NCBI RefSeq assembly: GCF_900324485.2
Contig: NC_046650.1
Coordinates: 4,895,450 to 4,959,449 of the forward strand
Length of the DNA: 64,000 bases
Origin: Mastacembelus armatus
Taxonomy: Eukaryota; Chordata; Actinopteri; Synbranchiformes; Mastacembelidae
Reading direction: 5' to 3'
Part shown: positions 23,853 to 36,829 of the stretch, piece after piece
Layout of the letters: each line of letters opens with the position of its first letter
Numbering within the stretch: position 1 is the stretch's first letter
Position numbers and translations under genes: made by a program
Notes under the pieces: model-generated
Databases searched by the model: none
What the model was told of the DNA's origin: nothing
What the model saw: the letters and a program-made list of their open reading frames with translations, nothing else

Positions 23853-26800
23853 CTACTGCTTCACACTGGCGTACACACATTCCCTCGATACTGTCTTATC
23901 CCTCAGTCTTCTAGATGTGTTGCCTTTGTAATCTCCCAAAGCAGCATAATGAAGATTCTCTGCATCTTGACCTGACTGGTAAAGAAACAAAAACCAGTTA
24001 ACCCAGCATGTGTCTTGGAGACAAAACTATTTCAACCAGTAATTTTACTCCACTAATTAACAGAATATATGATTTATAATCAATATAACTTATTCTGAGG
24101 GGACATCAAAACATGGAAACTGAATATAGTGCTTCTGGTCAAAGTCAAATCAAAACTAGTGGCAGCCAAAGCTGAGCAGCATTAGTGAAGCACTGTCTGA
24201 CTATTGTGGTGGCAGCTGCCAGGTTTCTACAGCAGCTGACAAGAAAAGCAAAGTAAAGGCGTGTGTATTAGTGCATTGGTACATACCTCTCTATTTGGAT
24301 TAGAGTTAGCAGAAAATGTTACGTTGGAATCTGTTAATGACAATCAAATAAAAAAATTAATTTTATTAAAATGCAAGATGTACTCAGAAATTACCGTCAG
24401 CTTCAGTGAGTAAGAGTTACCTGTATGGGGGCAGATTCTTTTGCACATCTTGTACACTGAGAAAACCAGTAAAACAACCAGGAAGGTGGTGAATGCCAAA
24501 GCTCCACTCAAGAAATACAGCAAGACAACAGAGGGCGCATTATCTGCAGAGAGTCAGACACCAGGACCTTTATTATTTCCACTTCTATTTAACTTCATCT
24601 TCACCTAAAAAGATTTAGATTTCTTTCTAGTCTAAACAATAAACAATACCGAAATGTCAAATTGCATACTGAAATGGTAAATGGTTACTACATTCATCAA
24701 TACATATGACATGCATTAGATTTGATGTAATTTAGCCAGACACAGCACCTCTGCACTAAACTCACAATGTATATTAAGGAGGGCTGTCAACATGGGAGTG
24801 GGGAGTGTCCAGAATAACTTGTGGTTATGGGTGCCTGCTCGAATAAAGCCATCTCAACTGTGTGCAGTAAGAACTAGGAGAGGGAGAAGTGAGAGTGATG
24901 CCATCTCAGCTTAATACCCACATTCCACAGACTCAGGACCTGTTCACGCCCTTCCTGTTCTCTCGCACTGATGCTCAGGTCAGGAGCAGTTGGGAGAAAT
25001 TTTGTGCATATACCCTTTACCCACGCATTACTCACGCTTCAATCACCTACGAGCAATATGCTTAACTTACGATACGTATACGCTTAAACCCCGAGTTAGT
25101 TGGCGTTCAGGTCACATCTAGGTCCCATTTTTAGCTGATCAAATTATTCCCTTCCTACTTACAGCCTAGATACGCTGCCGACGATCAACTCATGGGGCAT
25201 TCCCGCTGTATTGACACCTACCCCGACTAAGATATGCTCTTTTCTGACGAAAGCAGTTGCTCTCTGTCGTTCAACAGTTATTTGCCTACCATCATCTTAT
25301 GCACACCATGGATCAAGCTCAATGTGTGCTGCTGAATATTGTGCTTTTGGAACAAGTCCTCCAACAAACTGCTATCGTTTTTTTTATGCAGCTATCCCTC
25401 CAGTCCTTTTAAGGACTCTTGGACATCGACAGTATGTGGAACATCAGCATGCTCGCCAACACTAGAAGCTGGTCATGCAGGTTCCTGCTCCACCTTTCTC
25501 TTACGCTTGCCTACTCCTCTCGTGGCCTTTGCCCAGGGAGGCAAGTGATAACAAAAGTGGATGGTCGATGGAAATTTGGAGTTGTTGTATGATCAACAGT
25601 CAAAATCAGAATGAGCAGCAGTGGGTCGGCTGCCTGTTTTGTATGATGCAGACAGCATGAGTTAGTCTGCAGTTGGACGTGGTTTAGCCAGCATTTAGAT
25701 GGAACGGACCAGACTGGGCAGGGGCAGTGTAGAACAGGACTTAAATGGCGTCGGTGCCACCGGTGTTAATGACGAGGTAGTTAGCGTTGGTCAATGAGCA
25801 CAATTGAGTCCAGTGTTAAGTGGGACCATCAGGAATGCATTGTGAGTCAAACGGCAATAATTGCCAGAGACTGGCCTTTCACCCAGAGAGAGCTGGGATA
25901 GGCTCCAGCAGCACCCTGGTTAAGGAATAGGTGGGTATAGATGATGGATGGATGGATGGATAGATGGACTTCTGCTGGGCAGTTACTTACTTTTAATGTT
26001 CAGCCTGGTCCCATTTCCAAACAGTACGTGTCCACATGAGGCAACAGCACAGTAGTAGGTCCCAGCATCAGACAGATTCAGGCTGTTCATCGGCAGGTTG
26101 TAGACACAGGAGTGAGTTTGTGTCTCAGGTTTCCTCTCACACTGATCATTGCTGCCTCCATGGGTGTAAATGAGTCCTGGATGAGCTTGTCCAGAGTGTT
26201 TGAACCAGTAAACCCTGTGTTCTCCATCACAGGTCCCAGTGTGTACTGTACAGTTCAGAGTCACAGAGCCTCCTGGCTGGATGCTCTCAGATGCTGACTG
26301 ATGCACCTGAGCTGGGATGTTCGAACCTGAGCCCTGCACGCTGACAACAGTGCCCTCACAAAACTCAAAGTCCAGTAAATTGCTCTTCAGGCAGTAGTAA
26401 GTAGCTGTGTCTGAAATTTGTAAATCTGATATCTTCAAATTATTTTTATTGTTTTCAGTAATCAGTGAGAAACGTGGATCTTTTTGAAATCTGCCATGAA
26501 AAGTGCCATTATTATTATGCTTATAAAATGTAGACACCAGGTTTGGTTTCTGTCCCAGACTTTGCTTATACCAGTAAAACATCACTGCTACCTGATCTTG
26601 ACAGAGGCATGGCAAAGTCACACTTCCCCCAACTTTAACTAATTCAAAATGTAATAATTCTTGTTTTAAAGTTGCGACATGAGCTGAGGAGAAAGAGAAC
26701 AAAGCAATTAAACGAGTCAATTCTGGCATGTCTGAATACACTCTATTACAGAATGCAGGAAAAATTGCACAAGGAAACACATGGTTATAAAGTAAACAAC

Positions 26801-26879
26801 AAGCAGTTACAAAGAACAACTTACCTAAGTCCCCAATAAACAGACACGTGAAAAACAAAGCAAAGTTTGGAGGTGTCAT
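23853..26879 (-). CDS. NITR: Novel immune-type receptor 1 of 6 (V and I domains, ITIM tail)
   Basis: Predicted 345-residue inhibitory NITR in five exons: 26879-26825 leader, 26683-25991 V plus I, 24543-24421 transmembrane, 24330-24287 and 23975-23853 tail; GT-AG introns, consistent phases. The V domain has LPCLCQ, FYWYKQ, TATYYC and a J-like FCEGTVV whose first G is replaced by an unpaired Cys, unlike FAEGT in its sisters. The I domain has the six-cysteine pattern of NITR I domains (CTVHTGTC, NDQC, HSCVY, YYCAVASC) and the J-like FGNGTRL. The membrane exon is uncharged. The tail has LHYAAL, a canonical ITIM, and CVYASV, with Cys at the -2 position. The intron after the Ig exon is 1447 bp, against 85-126 bp in its relatives, because of inserted DNA. 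This gene is the most diverged of the six in the V half. Confidence 0.87.
24770..25975 (+). mobile_element. Inserted DNA in a NITR intron, probably retroposon-derived
   Basis: The intron between the Ig and transmembrane exons is about 1.3 kb longer here than in the other five NITR genes. The extra DNA is less AT-rich than its flanks and ends at 25883-25975 with GCTGGGATAGGCTCCAGCAG followed by GATGGATGGATGG, the 3' tail typical of a common teleost non-LTR element. The body is not recognisable to me and may be composite. The left boundary is approximate. Confidence 0.45.
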
Positions 26880-26926
26880 TGTGCTTCAAATGCCGAGAGC
26901 AATGAACTGACTGTCTGTCTGTATGT

Positions 26927-26972
26927 TCTCCACTCTTCATAGAGAAGACTGGGTTTCATTGGCCAATCAGAT
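26927..26972 (-). promoter_or_regulatory. Conserved NITR upstream block with CCAAT/Y-box
   Basis: On the minus strand CTGATTGGCCAAT is followed by AGTCTTCTCTATGAAGAGTG, about 50-90 bases upstream of the start codon. The same order recurs upstream of the other NITR genes, the second half best conserved. CTGATTGG matches the NF-Y (Y-box) consensus. A promoter role is inferred from position and conservation. Confidence 0.55.
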
Positions 26973-26979
26973 TGTCTCT

Positions 26980-28974
26980 CCTGTTTTGGAAACAGTGAAC
27001 AAATGCTCAGTGCCCCCCCATTCTTGGTAGTATGGTCCTCGAGAAGAGTGTCATTAACTAGAACAACAAAGCTTTAGAAGAATACTCACAATAATAGAAA
27101 TCTGTAAAGCCTATAAAAAGAGCCACACCTCAGGGGAAATAAAAATGTCCATTATAAAAAGAGTAGAGAAACTTTTAGTGGGTTGGTCAACAGTTAAAGT
27201 CATGAATGCCTGTTTTCCAAAACAGTAATCTGATCTACCATGAATTCTGTCTCTCAAAGAATAAATGAAAACCTTTGTGATTACCTGCAATCTAAAACAG
27301 ACCTCTGAGCTCTAACCAATATAGGAACATCCCTCATGTTATGTAACACACCAGTTTCTGCTGCAAATGTGTGCTATGTAGGAAGTGACATATTAACTGT
27401 TGTTGCACAATTTTGATGTGTTTTCGCACTCTATATCATCTGCACACCATCTGTACATGTTTGAAATTTGACATGGACTAAAGCTCACAAATGCAGATAA
27501 AGTCTGTAGAGTGTTGCATTAAAACATGTAGCAATGACTGCTTTGGCAGGTTAGGGGTAGGGGTTACCTTAGACCATGCTTGATGTATGATATGTTTGCA
27601 GATGACTGATATTGGTGTACGTGCCTGTGATTTTTTTCTTAACTTCCAAAGGCAGCTTTTTACAGTATGCCACTGCTGTCTGAGCCTAGAGGCGATATAA
27701 AATTAAGTTGTTCTAGCATTTGTTGTTAGGGAGTCAGTATTAAAGTTTAATCACAGTGAAGCAAACCTTCACACTGGAACTACCCCCTGCATTATGATAG
27801 TGTTAACAATTCAGTCCTTTCCTGATATGGGTGTGTATTTCTCTTTGCTGTGCACAGTATGTTTTCTGCATTCAATTTGTCACCTTCTTTTTTTAAATGA
27901 CTACTCTGTTGTCTTGGCCCCCGTCAAGGCTGCTGCAAAGCGTGGCCTGGAGGCCACAGGCCAGTCTTCCTGTGTGCAAGCAATGACTTAAGTTTCCACC
28001 AGCGGAAACCTGTTCACTGTAGATCACACCTTTGTTATACCACAGGAGTCAAAACAGAAGTCAAATGCCAAGAGAGGGCTAGTTAAAAGGTTGCACTCTC
28101 CACCTATATGCTTAAGTTTGAAAGGTGTTAATAGGGCTAAAGGGATTTTTGTGCATGCTCGGCTTATATTTGCATCTAATTGTCTATATTTGATTTTTTT
28201 GTAGAGATTTTTAGCACACATATTTTACTTTACAGTGACTGCACATTTGACAGTTTTTTTTCAAACAAGCTTTAATTTGCTGCTGATTACTTTTAGTTTT
28301 AAAGCTTTTTTCTGTTTTATGTCATTTGTGAGGACCAGAGACATGTGAGATCATATCTGAATACAAATGATGGTGCATGCAAAACACTGTCTGAGAATGT
28401 ACTTGGAAATTAGTAGAATTGCAGCTAATTTTACTAGTTTTTATACAACACAGTGATCAATCTTTTATTTATTTTTTTGTTTCATTTTCTTTCCTGCATT
28501 GGTGGTTTGTCAGCGTGTACACATACAGTTGAACACACAGATTTGCATTGTGTAGTTGCTTAACACCATCCAGCTCAAAACACTGATGTGCAATAGGTTG
28601 TTGATATGGACATTTAGTCGCTGACTCTTACAAACCCATCGTAACACTCCCAACTACATGGACACTAGTCAAACGTGCTTAATGAGTAAGATGCAGTCAT
28701 GTTCACTCCAGAAACTGATAGATGTCGTCTGTTTGGCTGTGCTTCAAGCTCAGCTTAGTAATTGATTGGAACCTGGCACAAAGTGGAAATCATAGCACTT
28801 CATGTAATGCCTTTGGAAAAGATTCTTTAATGATATTACTGCATGGGGTATTAACATGCATTTCACTGATGCACATTTACAGCATTGTTTCATGAAAGCC
28901 ATTTTTTTTTTACATTTTCAAAGAGATGCTAACAAAGTCGAATGTGATTTTACAGAGACAGTAATTAAATATGC
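26980..28974. other. Intergenic DNA between NITR genes 1 and 2
   Basis: About 2 kb with no gene or element I can name. Scattered poly-T tracts only. Confidence 0.5.
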
Positions 28975-30489
28975 TCAGTTCTGCAGCTTCACACTGAAGT
29001 ACACACATTCACTCCAGGTGTCATCCCTCTGCTTCCTTGTGTTGATCTCAGTCTCTCTTAAAGCAACGTAATAGAGGTTTTCTCCCTTTTGGTAACCCTG
29101 AACATGAGAAACAGTACCTCACAGTGTGCTCCATGACAGAAATACAAAAACAAACATGTAACTTGTGCTATGAAAATATGTTTGACTAATAATACAGTAT
29201 TTCATGTTAAAAAGATGTTACCTTTACATTAGTTTTGGAGGAAGATGAAAGTCTTGCTTGATATTCTGAAAAACGGAACCAGTTCTTAATGTCACATTAA
29301 CTGGTTGAGTGGTATGGGTGAAAAAAAGAAGTAACATTTATTGTACCTGTGCAAGGGCAGCTTTGTTTCCTGCTTATGATGTACAGACAGGCAGCCAGTA
29401 AAACACTCAAGAGAGTGGTGAATGCTGAAAATCCAGTCCAGAAATACACCTGGAAAGAACAGTCCACCTGATCTGTACAGAAACAAAGAACATTACAGAG
29501 ATTTGGATTTTTTTTGCTTTACATTTGGTGAGGGGGTAATTACCATTATTTATCAAATGATGAAACTTTTGCTACAATGTTACTCACTTTCAATGTTCAG
29601 TCTGGTCCCATTTCCAAACAGCATGTGTCCACATGAGGCAACAGCACAGTAGTAGGTCCCAGCATCAGACACATTCAGGCTGTTCATCCACAGGTTGTAG
29701 ACACAGGAGTGAGTTTGTGTCTCAGGTTTCCTCTCACACTGATCATTGCTGCCTCCATGGGTGTAAATGAGTCCTGGATGAGCTTGTCCAGAGTGTTTGA
29801 ACCAGTAAACCCTGTGTTCTCCATCACAGGTCCCAGTGTGTACTGTACAGTTCAGAGTCACAGAGCCTCCTGGCTGGATGCTCTCAGATGCTGACTGATG
29901 CACCTGAGCTGGGATGTTCAAACCTGAGCCGTGCACGCTGACAACGGTGCCCTCCGCAAATTCAAAAATGAATGTATAGCTGGTTGCACAGTAGTAAGTT
30001 GCTGAGTCGGAAGTGCGTAAATCTGAGATAATCAGATTAATTTTTCCTTTCATAGTAGCCAAATTGAAGCGTTCGTTATTTTTGAGTTCACCATAAAAAG
30101 TACCATTTTTTTCATACTTGTAGAAAGTAGCAATTAGCCTTGGTTTCTCTCCCAGAGATTGTTTATACCAGTAAAACATTGCAACGTCTTCTGCATAAAA
30201 ACATGACAAAGTCACCTCATTACCAGCATCAACTGATATTAAACTGTGCTGTTGATGAACAGAGGAGGACAGTTTCAGAGCGTCCATTTGAGCTGAAGTG
30301 AGAGACAAAGCAAATCCACAGTTGGTTTCATGTGGTACTTTAGAACACTCAGCGATGATGAGCAAAATATGAGAACTGACCAAAAACTACAAAAAAAAAT
30401 GTAAACAAAACTGTAGTCATTGAAAACTCACCTGCTTTTCCACAGAACACACATGTCAGATAGAAAAGAAACACTGAAGGCATCATCAT
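28975..30489 (-). CDS. NITR: Novel immune-type receptor 2 of 6
   Basis: Predicted 351-residue NITR: 30489-30432 leader (MMMPSVFLFYLTCVFCGKA; the third Met is also a possible start), 30292-29588 V plus I, 29472-29347 transmembrane, 29265-29222 and 29097-28975 tail. The V domain has LSCFYA, FYWYKQ, SATYYC and the J-like FAEGTVV. The I half is nearly identical to that of the other five genes, ending FGNGTRLNI. The membrane exon is uncharged. The tail carries LYYVAL, with two adjacent tyrosines of which the second sits in ITIM register, and CVYFSV. It ends KLQN, slightly longer than its relatives. Complete and open. As with the others, signalling through SHP-type phosphatases is inferred from motifs; no ligand can be inferred. 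Confidence 0.88.
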
Positions 30490-30522
30490 GTTCAACGTCT
30501 TGCACTGAGCGTAATCCTGAAC

Positions 30523-30566
30523 CTTTCTCCTCTCTTCAGACACAAGACTGCATTCGACTGGCCAAC
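30523..30566 (-). promoter_or_regulatory. Conserved NITR upstream block
   Basis: The minus strand reads GGCCAGTCGAATGCAGTCTT and then TGTCTGAAGAGAGGAGA, aligning with the block upstream of NITR gene 1. The CCAAT core is altered to CCAGT here. Confidence 0.45.
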
Positions 30567-30569
30567 TAC

Positions 30570-31057
30570 AGGTGTCCTACTTAGGAAGCATCACGTTCTC
30601 ACTGACACACTGTCAAGTAGGTTTTGAAAAAATAAATAACCACAGACATCCTTGCTTATGTAATGACACTCGCACTCATTTCGCTGATGGGCTGCACTTG
30701 CTTTGAAGGTGTCAATTGCCAATCATGTGGATATGTAGCTGTCACTTAATGGGGGAAATAAATACGCACTATTCATTTTGAGCAGTTCAACCACACAGAG
30801 CAATATTCTCCTGTTTTATTGAAGTTTTTTAGGGTGTTTTGCCTTGATTTTCACAGTAGTTTGCAGAAGTGCAGACAGGAAACCTACAACCAAGGTTGCA
30901 ACCTACAGTTGGTGTGAATATAAGGGGAAAAAAAATCAGGTAGACAGTCTAGTCAAGTGAGACCAAATGGAAAGCAAAACTCTGTTTAAGGTATTAGAAA
31001 TGTCTGAGTTCAAATATAAACTGATAAAAATCTAAACAAAAAACTTTGGTATTCTTA
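30570..31057. other. Intergenic DNA upstream of NITR 2, up to the tandem-unit boundary
   Basis: No gene seen. The first tandem unit begins at about 31058. Confidence 0.5.
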
Positions 31058-31079
31058 GGTATTCTTCTCTAATACCTAA

Positions 31080-31415
31080 AAGGAGCAGTGGGGCCCTAAT
31101 GGATAGAGTGTCAGACTTGTAATGAAGGTTGTGGGTTTGAGTCTCAGGACCAGCAGCAATTGTCGGTGGGGCAGAGTGACTAGCCAGCTCTCTCTCCACC
31201 TTCAATACCACGACTGAGGTGAGACCCCTGAGCAAGGCAACGAACCCCCAACTGTTCCCCAGGCAACGCAGCAATGGCTGCCCACTGCTCCGGGTGTGTG
31301 TTCACGCTGTGTGTGTGTGTGTGTGTTCACTGCTGTGTGTGCACTTCAGGTGGGTTAAATGCAGAGGGGAATTTCGAGTATGCGTCACTTTTTTCACTTT
31401 CAATTTCAATTTCAA
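31080..31415 (+). mobile_element. tRNA-derived SINE, copy in unit A
   Basis: The tRNA-like head has an A-box-like CCTAATGGATAG and a B-box-like GGTTGTGGGTTTGAGTCTC. A GT-rich middle follows, then GTTAAATGCAGAGGGGAATT and a TTTCAATTTCAATTTCAA tail. This structure is typical of a teleost tRNA-derived SINE. It is not a tRNA gene: the cloverleaf is degenerate and embedded in the longer repeat. Confidence 0.7.
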
Positions 31416-32059
31416 CCAATGAAATTAATTTAAATTAGAAAACCGTTTTTCCTTGATTTCATTTCATCTCTTTCTTCTCTGGGCTTTACATATTTCTTGT
31501 TTGCCAGAGCCTCTGCTCTTTGGTCACAATCTGGCAGAAGAAGGTGTGCCCAAAGACCAAAGGCCTAATTCTCCATTGTTCAGTCAACCAGACCTTAATT
31601 CATTCATGTTTCAGGGTTACAATCTGATTTGCATAAATGGAGGGAAACAGCAATTTGTGAAGTTTAGTTGACTATTCAAAATCTTTTTAACAATTAATGA
31701 TTTTATACCTGTGTGACAACAACATCTGAAGTTCTATGCATTAATTATATAACAATAAATGATGTAACATTATTTAATAAGCATGAATATGTAGTATGTA
31801 GTTGGATAAATGACAACGTTTGAGAAGTGTGTCAGTCATATGCTATTGCCTTCAAACTCAATCGCATTGGTAGGAAAAGTACTTACTCCAGATCATCTGC
31901 AGAAGAAAAAGAACTGACACAAATATGTAGAAGTACTGCATTTCAAATGAAAGTACTACTTCACAAACTTTTTACAGTCATTTTGCAGTAAATTTTCTCT
32001 TCTGACTGATCTTGGCTTTTCAGTGTATTTTTATCACCACACTAGTAGATAATATTTAT

Positions 32060-32063
32060 TCAC

Positions 32064-32113
<50 letters not shown>
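32060..32113 (+). repeat. (CA)n microsatellite, unit A
   Basis: About 25 CA repeats with one interruption. The same site holds about 9 repeats in unit B (43062-43079) and about 11 in unit C (47926-47951), so it has changed length since the duplication. Confidence 0.9.
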
Positions 32114-32114
<1 letters not shown>

Positions 32115-32978
32115 CTATCAGAGCAACATTGAAAGCTGGCTGTCTGCATTAGTTTGATCCCAAAAAATCATTAATAATTTCTTCCTGTCTCCTATTCAAT
32201 CAGTTGTTCCACTCTCTGGAAACACCTTCCTTGAAGGAAGAAGATCCGTAAATATTCACAAGATGAATCTGACTTTGAGACAATTAGTACAATACCACAG
32301 ACAGCGAACACCCAATTAGTTTGAATTATTTTAAGTGCAGCACAGTTAAAGTAAAGTATAATGTTAAAGTCTTCTGGAACAGGCTGAAAGTTGTGCTGTT
32401 AATGTGCAGTAGCACAGTAGAAGATCAAGTAACAGTTAATTTAGATGAGCTGTTGTGCTATTTGTTTGTTTCAGTTGTTTTTCACAGCAGTGGTTTTCTG
32501 AAATGTCTTCATATATTAAATCTCTAAGGGTTTGGTCATATTCCTTCAGCACAACTTGCTGTTTTACTCCATTTTCCCTAAACAGAAAGAGCGAATCCTA
32601 GATCGCTAGTCATGATGGGATGTTTTGTAAGTGCGCACTTAATGTAATACAAGGTATGTCCATGCTCTGGTGTACTTATTCACTGGGAATAGTGCATTTT
32701 AAGGCATCATCTCTTTTTTGCCATGATTTTATTTTGAATTAATAAAAAGACTGTTCAAACTATGCACATTTCATGTTCGGTCTGTCCTGTACTATAAATT
32801 GGTCGTTTAAAGTTGTTTCTTTTCAGTCGTGGAGATTTTGCACGGTCTAGTGGCACAGAGATAGTGGTCAGACAGTAATTGAACTTCATACATTGTTTAC
32901 TGAGAGGTGAGGATTTCATGAAGCATGTTTTGCTTAAATAACTTTAAAAGAGACGAGGATGAAACATGTCCAGCTCTA

Positions 32979-34450
32979 TTACTTTACTCCGGAGTACACA
33001 CATTCCTCTGTAGCATCTCTCTGTTTTCTTGATCTGCTGCCCGTCTTTACCCTTACAGCAGCATAGTGGACATTATCCACGTTGTCCACACACCCCTAGA
33101 GAAATATAATTAGTATGCTGGAATTCAACACAAATTCAACAGAAATCATGATAGAAAATATGTTTGAATTATATTGATCTGGTTAATCTAGATTAAATTA
33201 CCTCTGCATTTGTTGTAGACGAAGCTGAAAATCTTGTGTGAGATTCTGAAAAACAGTGGAACGGTGTGTTTTTAATATACAGTATAATGTGATATTCAGT
33301 AATGAAACACTACAGATACAAACAGTATCATACCTGTGCATATGCAGCTGTTTCTCCTATTTATCATGCACAATAAGAATGCCAGTAAAACAGTCAGGAT
33401 GGTGGTGAAAGTCAAAGCGCCACTCAAGAAATATACTAAGCGATGAGAGTCTTTTGTATCTGCACAGACACAGACAGGAGGAGATTTACAGCTACATTTT
33501 ACTTTGTGCTTATATTTTGTTTAATGCAGGAGCAAGCATTACTATTTATCAAAACTAATTGTATTTTGCTGGAACGTTACTTACCCTCCAAGTCCAGTCT
33601 GGTCCCATTTCCAAACAGTACATGCCCACATGAGGCAACAGCACAGTAGTAGGTCCCAGCATCAGACACATTCAGGCTGTTCATCCGCAGGTTGTAGACA
33701 CAGGAGTGAGTTTGTGTCTCAGGTTTCCTCTCACACTGATCATTGCTGCCTCCATGGGTGTAAATGAGTCCTGGATGAGCTTGTCCAGAGTGTTTGAACC
33801 AGTAAACCCTGTGTTCTCCATCACAGGTCCCAGTGTGTACTGTACAGTTCAGAGTCACAGAGCCTCCTGGCTGGATGCTCTCAGATGCTGACTGATGCAC
33901 CTGAGCTGGGATGTTCAAACCTGAGCCCTGCACGCTGACAACAGTGCCCTCTGCAAATTCAAACATGTCCAAATAGCTACTTGCACAGAAGTAAGTACCT
34001 GAGTCTGAAATGCTCAGATCTGTGATTGCCAAGTGATTTTCCCCATTTCCAGTCTCCAGCATGAACCGTGGATTGTTGAATTCATTTTGAAAACTGCCAG
34101 TTTTGACGTATTTATAGTAGCTAGAGATGATCCTCGGTTTCTCTCCCAGAGTCTGTTTATACCAGTAAAACCTTGCTGCAACATCACTTTGATAGAAACA
34201 CTGCAGAGTCACGTTCCCCCCAGTTTTAACTGATACAAACTTTCTGTCTTGTTTCAGAGATGCGAATTGCAGGTTTGTCATTTGAGCTGAAATGATGTGA
34301 CATACAAAACAATGTACACACCATAGAACACAAAGATATATCAGAGGCAATGCATTTTAAAAGATTCAATGTGCAGTCCTGAAAATGCAACTCACCCATT
34401 GTCCCGAAGAACAAACCTGTCAGACAGAAGACAAACTGTGCAGATGTCAT
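32979..34450 (-). CDS. NITR: Novel immune-type receptor 3 of 6 (tandem unit A)
   Basis: Predicted 347-residue NITR: 34450-34396 leader (MTSAQFVFCLTGLFFGTM), 34286-33585 V plus I, 33459-33334 transmembrane, 33245-33202 and 33095-32979 tail. The V domain has LQCFYQ, FYWYKQ, SGTYFC and the J-like FAEGTVV. The I domain has the standard six cysteines and FGNGTRLDL. The tail has VHYAAV (ITIM) and CVYSGV. It is open throughout. Its closest relatives are the genes starting at 45418 and 50287 in the other tandem units, from which it differs at a handful of V-domain positions clustered around the YYKY strand. The upstream region of this unit is interrupted by a Ty3 element about 430 bases before the start codon, which could alter its expression. 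Confidence 0.9.
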
Positions 34451-34490
34451 TGTGTTCAAATGTTCACGCTTAATGACAAGAACACTGAGC

Positions 34491-34532
34491 CTCTCTCCAC
34501 TATTCACAGACAAGACTGTGTGTGATTGGCCA
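34491..34532 (-). promoter_or_regulatory. Conserved NITR upstream block (unit A)
   Basis: The minus strand carries GGCCAATCACACACAGTCTT followed by GTCTGTGAATAGTGGAGAG. It aligns with the blocks upstream of the other NITR genes and includes a CCAAT box. Units B and C carry identical blocks at 45459-45500 and 50328-50370. Confidence 0.55.
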
Positions 34533-34878
34533 GTGAGAAGTGACTCTGAATGTCCTGTTAAAGAAATATGTTCACTGCCACCTATAGTTTGAAGTTTAGT
34601 TTGTGAGAAGCTTGCCAACACTTCGGTACAACTGGCAGGGCTGAAAACACTATACATTTACAGCAATACATTTAAATCTGCCTTTGACTATAAAAATCAT
34701 TTTAGATGGGTCATCTAATGTAACTGATTGCGATTCAGGTGCACTATGTAAGTAGTTAGAAAACAGGGATGGTCCAAATGGCTTTTGTAGATCAGTTTTT
34801 TAACCTTCATTTCAAATTGTTTTTCCTCAATTTTATCCTCAGTGAGATTATTGTTGTCTTTCTTTTTCATGCTGCTTT

Positions 34879-35785
34879 TCTCAGGATTCCGGGAGGTGGC
34901 TTGCCCAATACTGCCTCCTGCTGACTTTAGACTGTTTACTATTCTGGAGTAATTAGTTGATTCACTGCACCTGCTCGCTGCAGGTTTTAAAGCAGACCAG
35001 GACACTGTGCTCCTTGCCAGATTGTGGTTAAACCTCGTGTGGACACTCTACTGCTACTTGATAAGACTCAAGCTCTGAGAAAATTTGAATTGATCTTTAA
35101 AACCCGTAGTGCTATTTTCCCTGCTTTCACTTGTACAGATTGTGTGTCTTCTAGAGATCTGCCTTCGACTTGTGTGAACCGTGGAAACACAGAGGAACTG
35201 CCTCGCCTGGATTCCGTACGGATTACTACGACGTACCTCTGGACTCCTTTACCTGACCGGAGAAGGAGATAAGTAATTGGATATCAATTCTTCCCTTATG
35301 TGGATGCTGAAGAGGAGACCTAGCTCTTAAGCGCTTCCCACAAATAACTAGTATTGAAGAAGCCAAGTTTGGTAACTGACACAGTCATTGTGACTTTTGA
35401 CAGTGGAGTTGTTTTCTGGGTTATAAGGAAGCTGTTCTATTTGGACTTAAAGATTTGAGTTTTTCTACTATTAGGAATAAAGGACAATAAGGGAACCTCC
35501 TGGATCGTCACAACGAGGAGCCCTAAAATAGGAAGATCCCAATTAAAGGGAGTTAAGAAGTGTTTAGTTTTCCCCGTGCACCTGTGTCTCTGATCGCCTT
35601 AGTTTCCTGTAATAGTTGATTCTGCTAGCTCCCAAGGAACCTAGGGAGCAGTCTAGATCCCGTTGGCGTTATTCCCAGATCTTCCACCAGATCCACCCTT
35701 CATTAATTTCAATAAACTGTAATTGTTCTTTACCTCACTCGTGTCAGTATTTATGAGCTCTGAACAAGCTTGGTAAATCCTAACA
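34879..35785 (+). repeat. 5' LTR of the Ty3 element
   Basis: 907 bp, matching 40114-41020 and ending AATCCTAACA. Contains an AATAAA signal near 35710. Confidence 0.92.
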
Positions 35786-35807
35786 GTACAATCTGGCCAA
35801 ACAGAAA

Positions 35808-36821
35808 ATGAGCTCAACTGACAAGGAGGAGTGGAGGGTTCGGGTGGAAGGTGCGCTGGCTTCTTATGAAGCTCAGCTTCACACGTGTGTAGCCAATTTA
35901 GATAAACTCACCAAACATTTAAGCAAGCTTACATTAGGAACGGAATTGATACAACCCCAGGACATGTCTCCAGCCCCAGCTCCCAGTCCAGTTTCACCTG
36001 GCATCAGAGACACACCCATCTGTGTACCGGAAAGATATTCTGGGGAACCTACTAGTTGTAGGGCCTTCTTAATGCAGTGCAATTTACAATTTAAGTACCA
36101 ACCCTCTGCATTTCCTAATGACTCCGCTAAAGTAGCCTTTATTCTGTCCCTCATCTCGGGTCCAGCCCGAGAGTGGGGAGCGGCGGAGATGGACAGGAAT
36201 TCGAATATCTGTGACTCCCTGGCGGATTTTTCCAAGGAATTAATTAATACCTTCGACCCTGCTAAACCCCGGAAGGAGGCCGCCATCCGACTGGCCCGTC
36301 TGACTCAGGGGAGACGGACAGTGTCGGAGTATGCAGTGGAGTTCCGGACCCTAGCAGCAATCTGTGACTGGAATAAGACCGCCTGGAGGGATATGTTTTA
36401 TGCAGGACTTGCAGAGAAAATTAAGGATGAATTGGCAGCCCAAGAGGGGCCCGAACAATTTGACAAGCTCGTGGAAATGGCAGTCAGCATAGACCGCCGC
36501 TGGACAGAGAGGCAGCGGGAGAGGGGGTTGTCCTTCCGCTCACCTACTTCCCGGTCCCCCCCTACTCAATTACCGAATTACAAGACAGTACATCATGAGT
36601 TCCGGAATTCAGTTCGTATGGACAGACACCCACACGGCCCGACTGATGAACTAAGACCAGAACCCATGCAGATTGGGAGGTCAGGCCTAACTCCGGAGGA
36701 ACGCAGCAGACGGTTTAAGGACAATTTGTGCCTATATTGTGGGGAGCCTGCGCACCGAGTCACTTCCTGTCCCGCACTGTTAAAAGGAAAGGCTCAACGG
36801 CCCGGAGGGGATCGCTGTTGA
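35808..36821 (+). other. Gag region of the Ty3 element (fossil)
   Basis: Capsid-type region followed by a CCHC zinc knuckle ([15 protein letters not shown]) near its end, as in Ty3 gag. Confidence 0.88.
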
Positions 36822-36829
36822 GCCCAGCT

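Noticed and set aside
31080-31415. tRNA gene on the plus strand
   Set aside because: A- and B-box-like motifs are present but belong to the head of a SINE repeated in all three units; the cloverleaf is degenerate.
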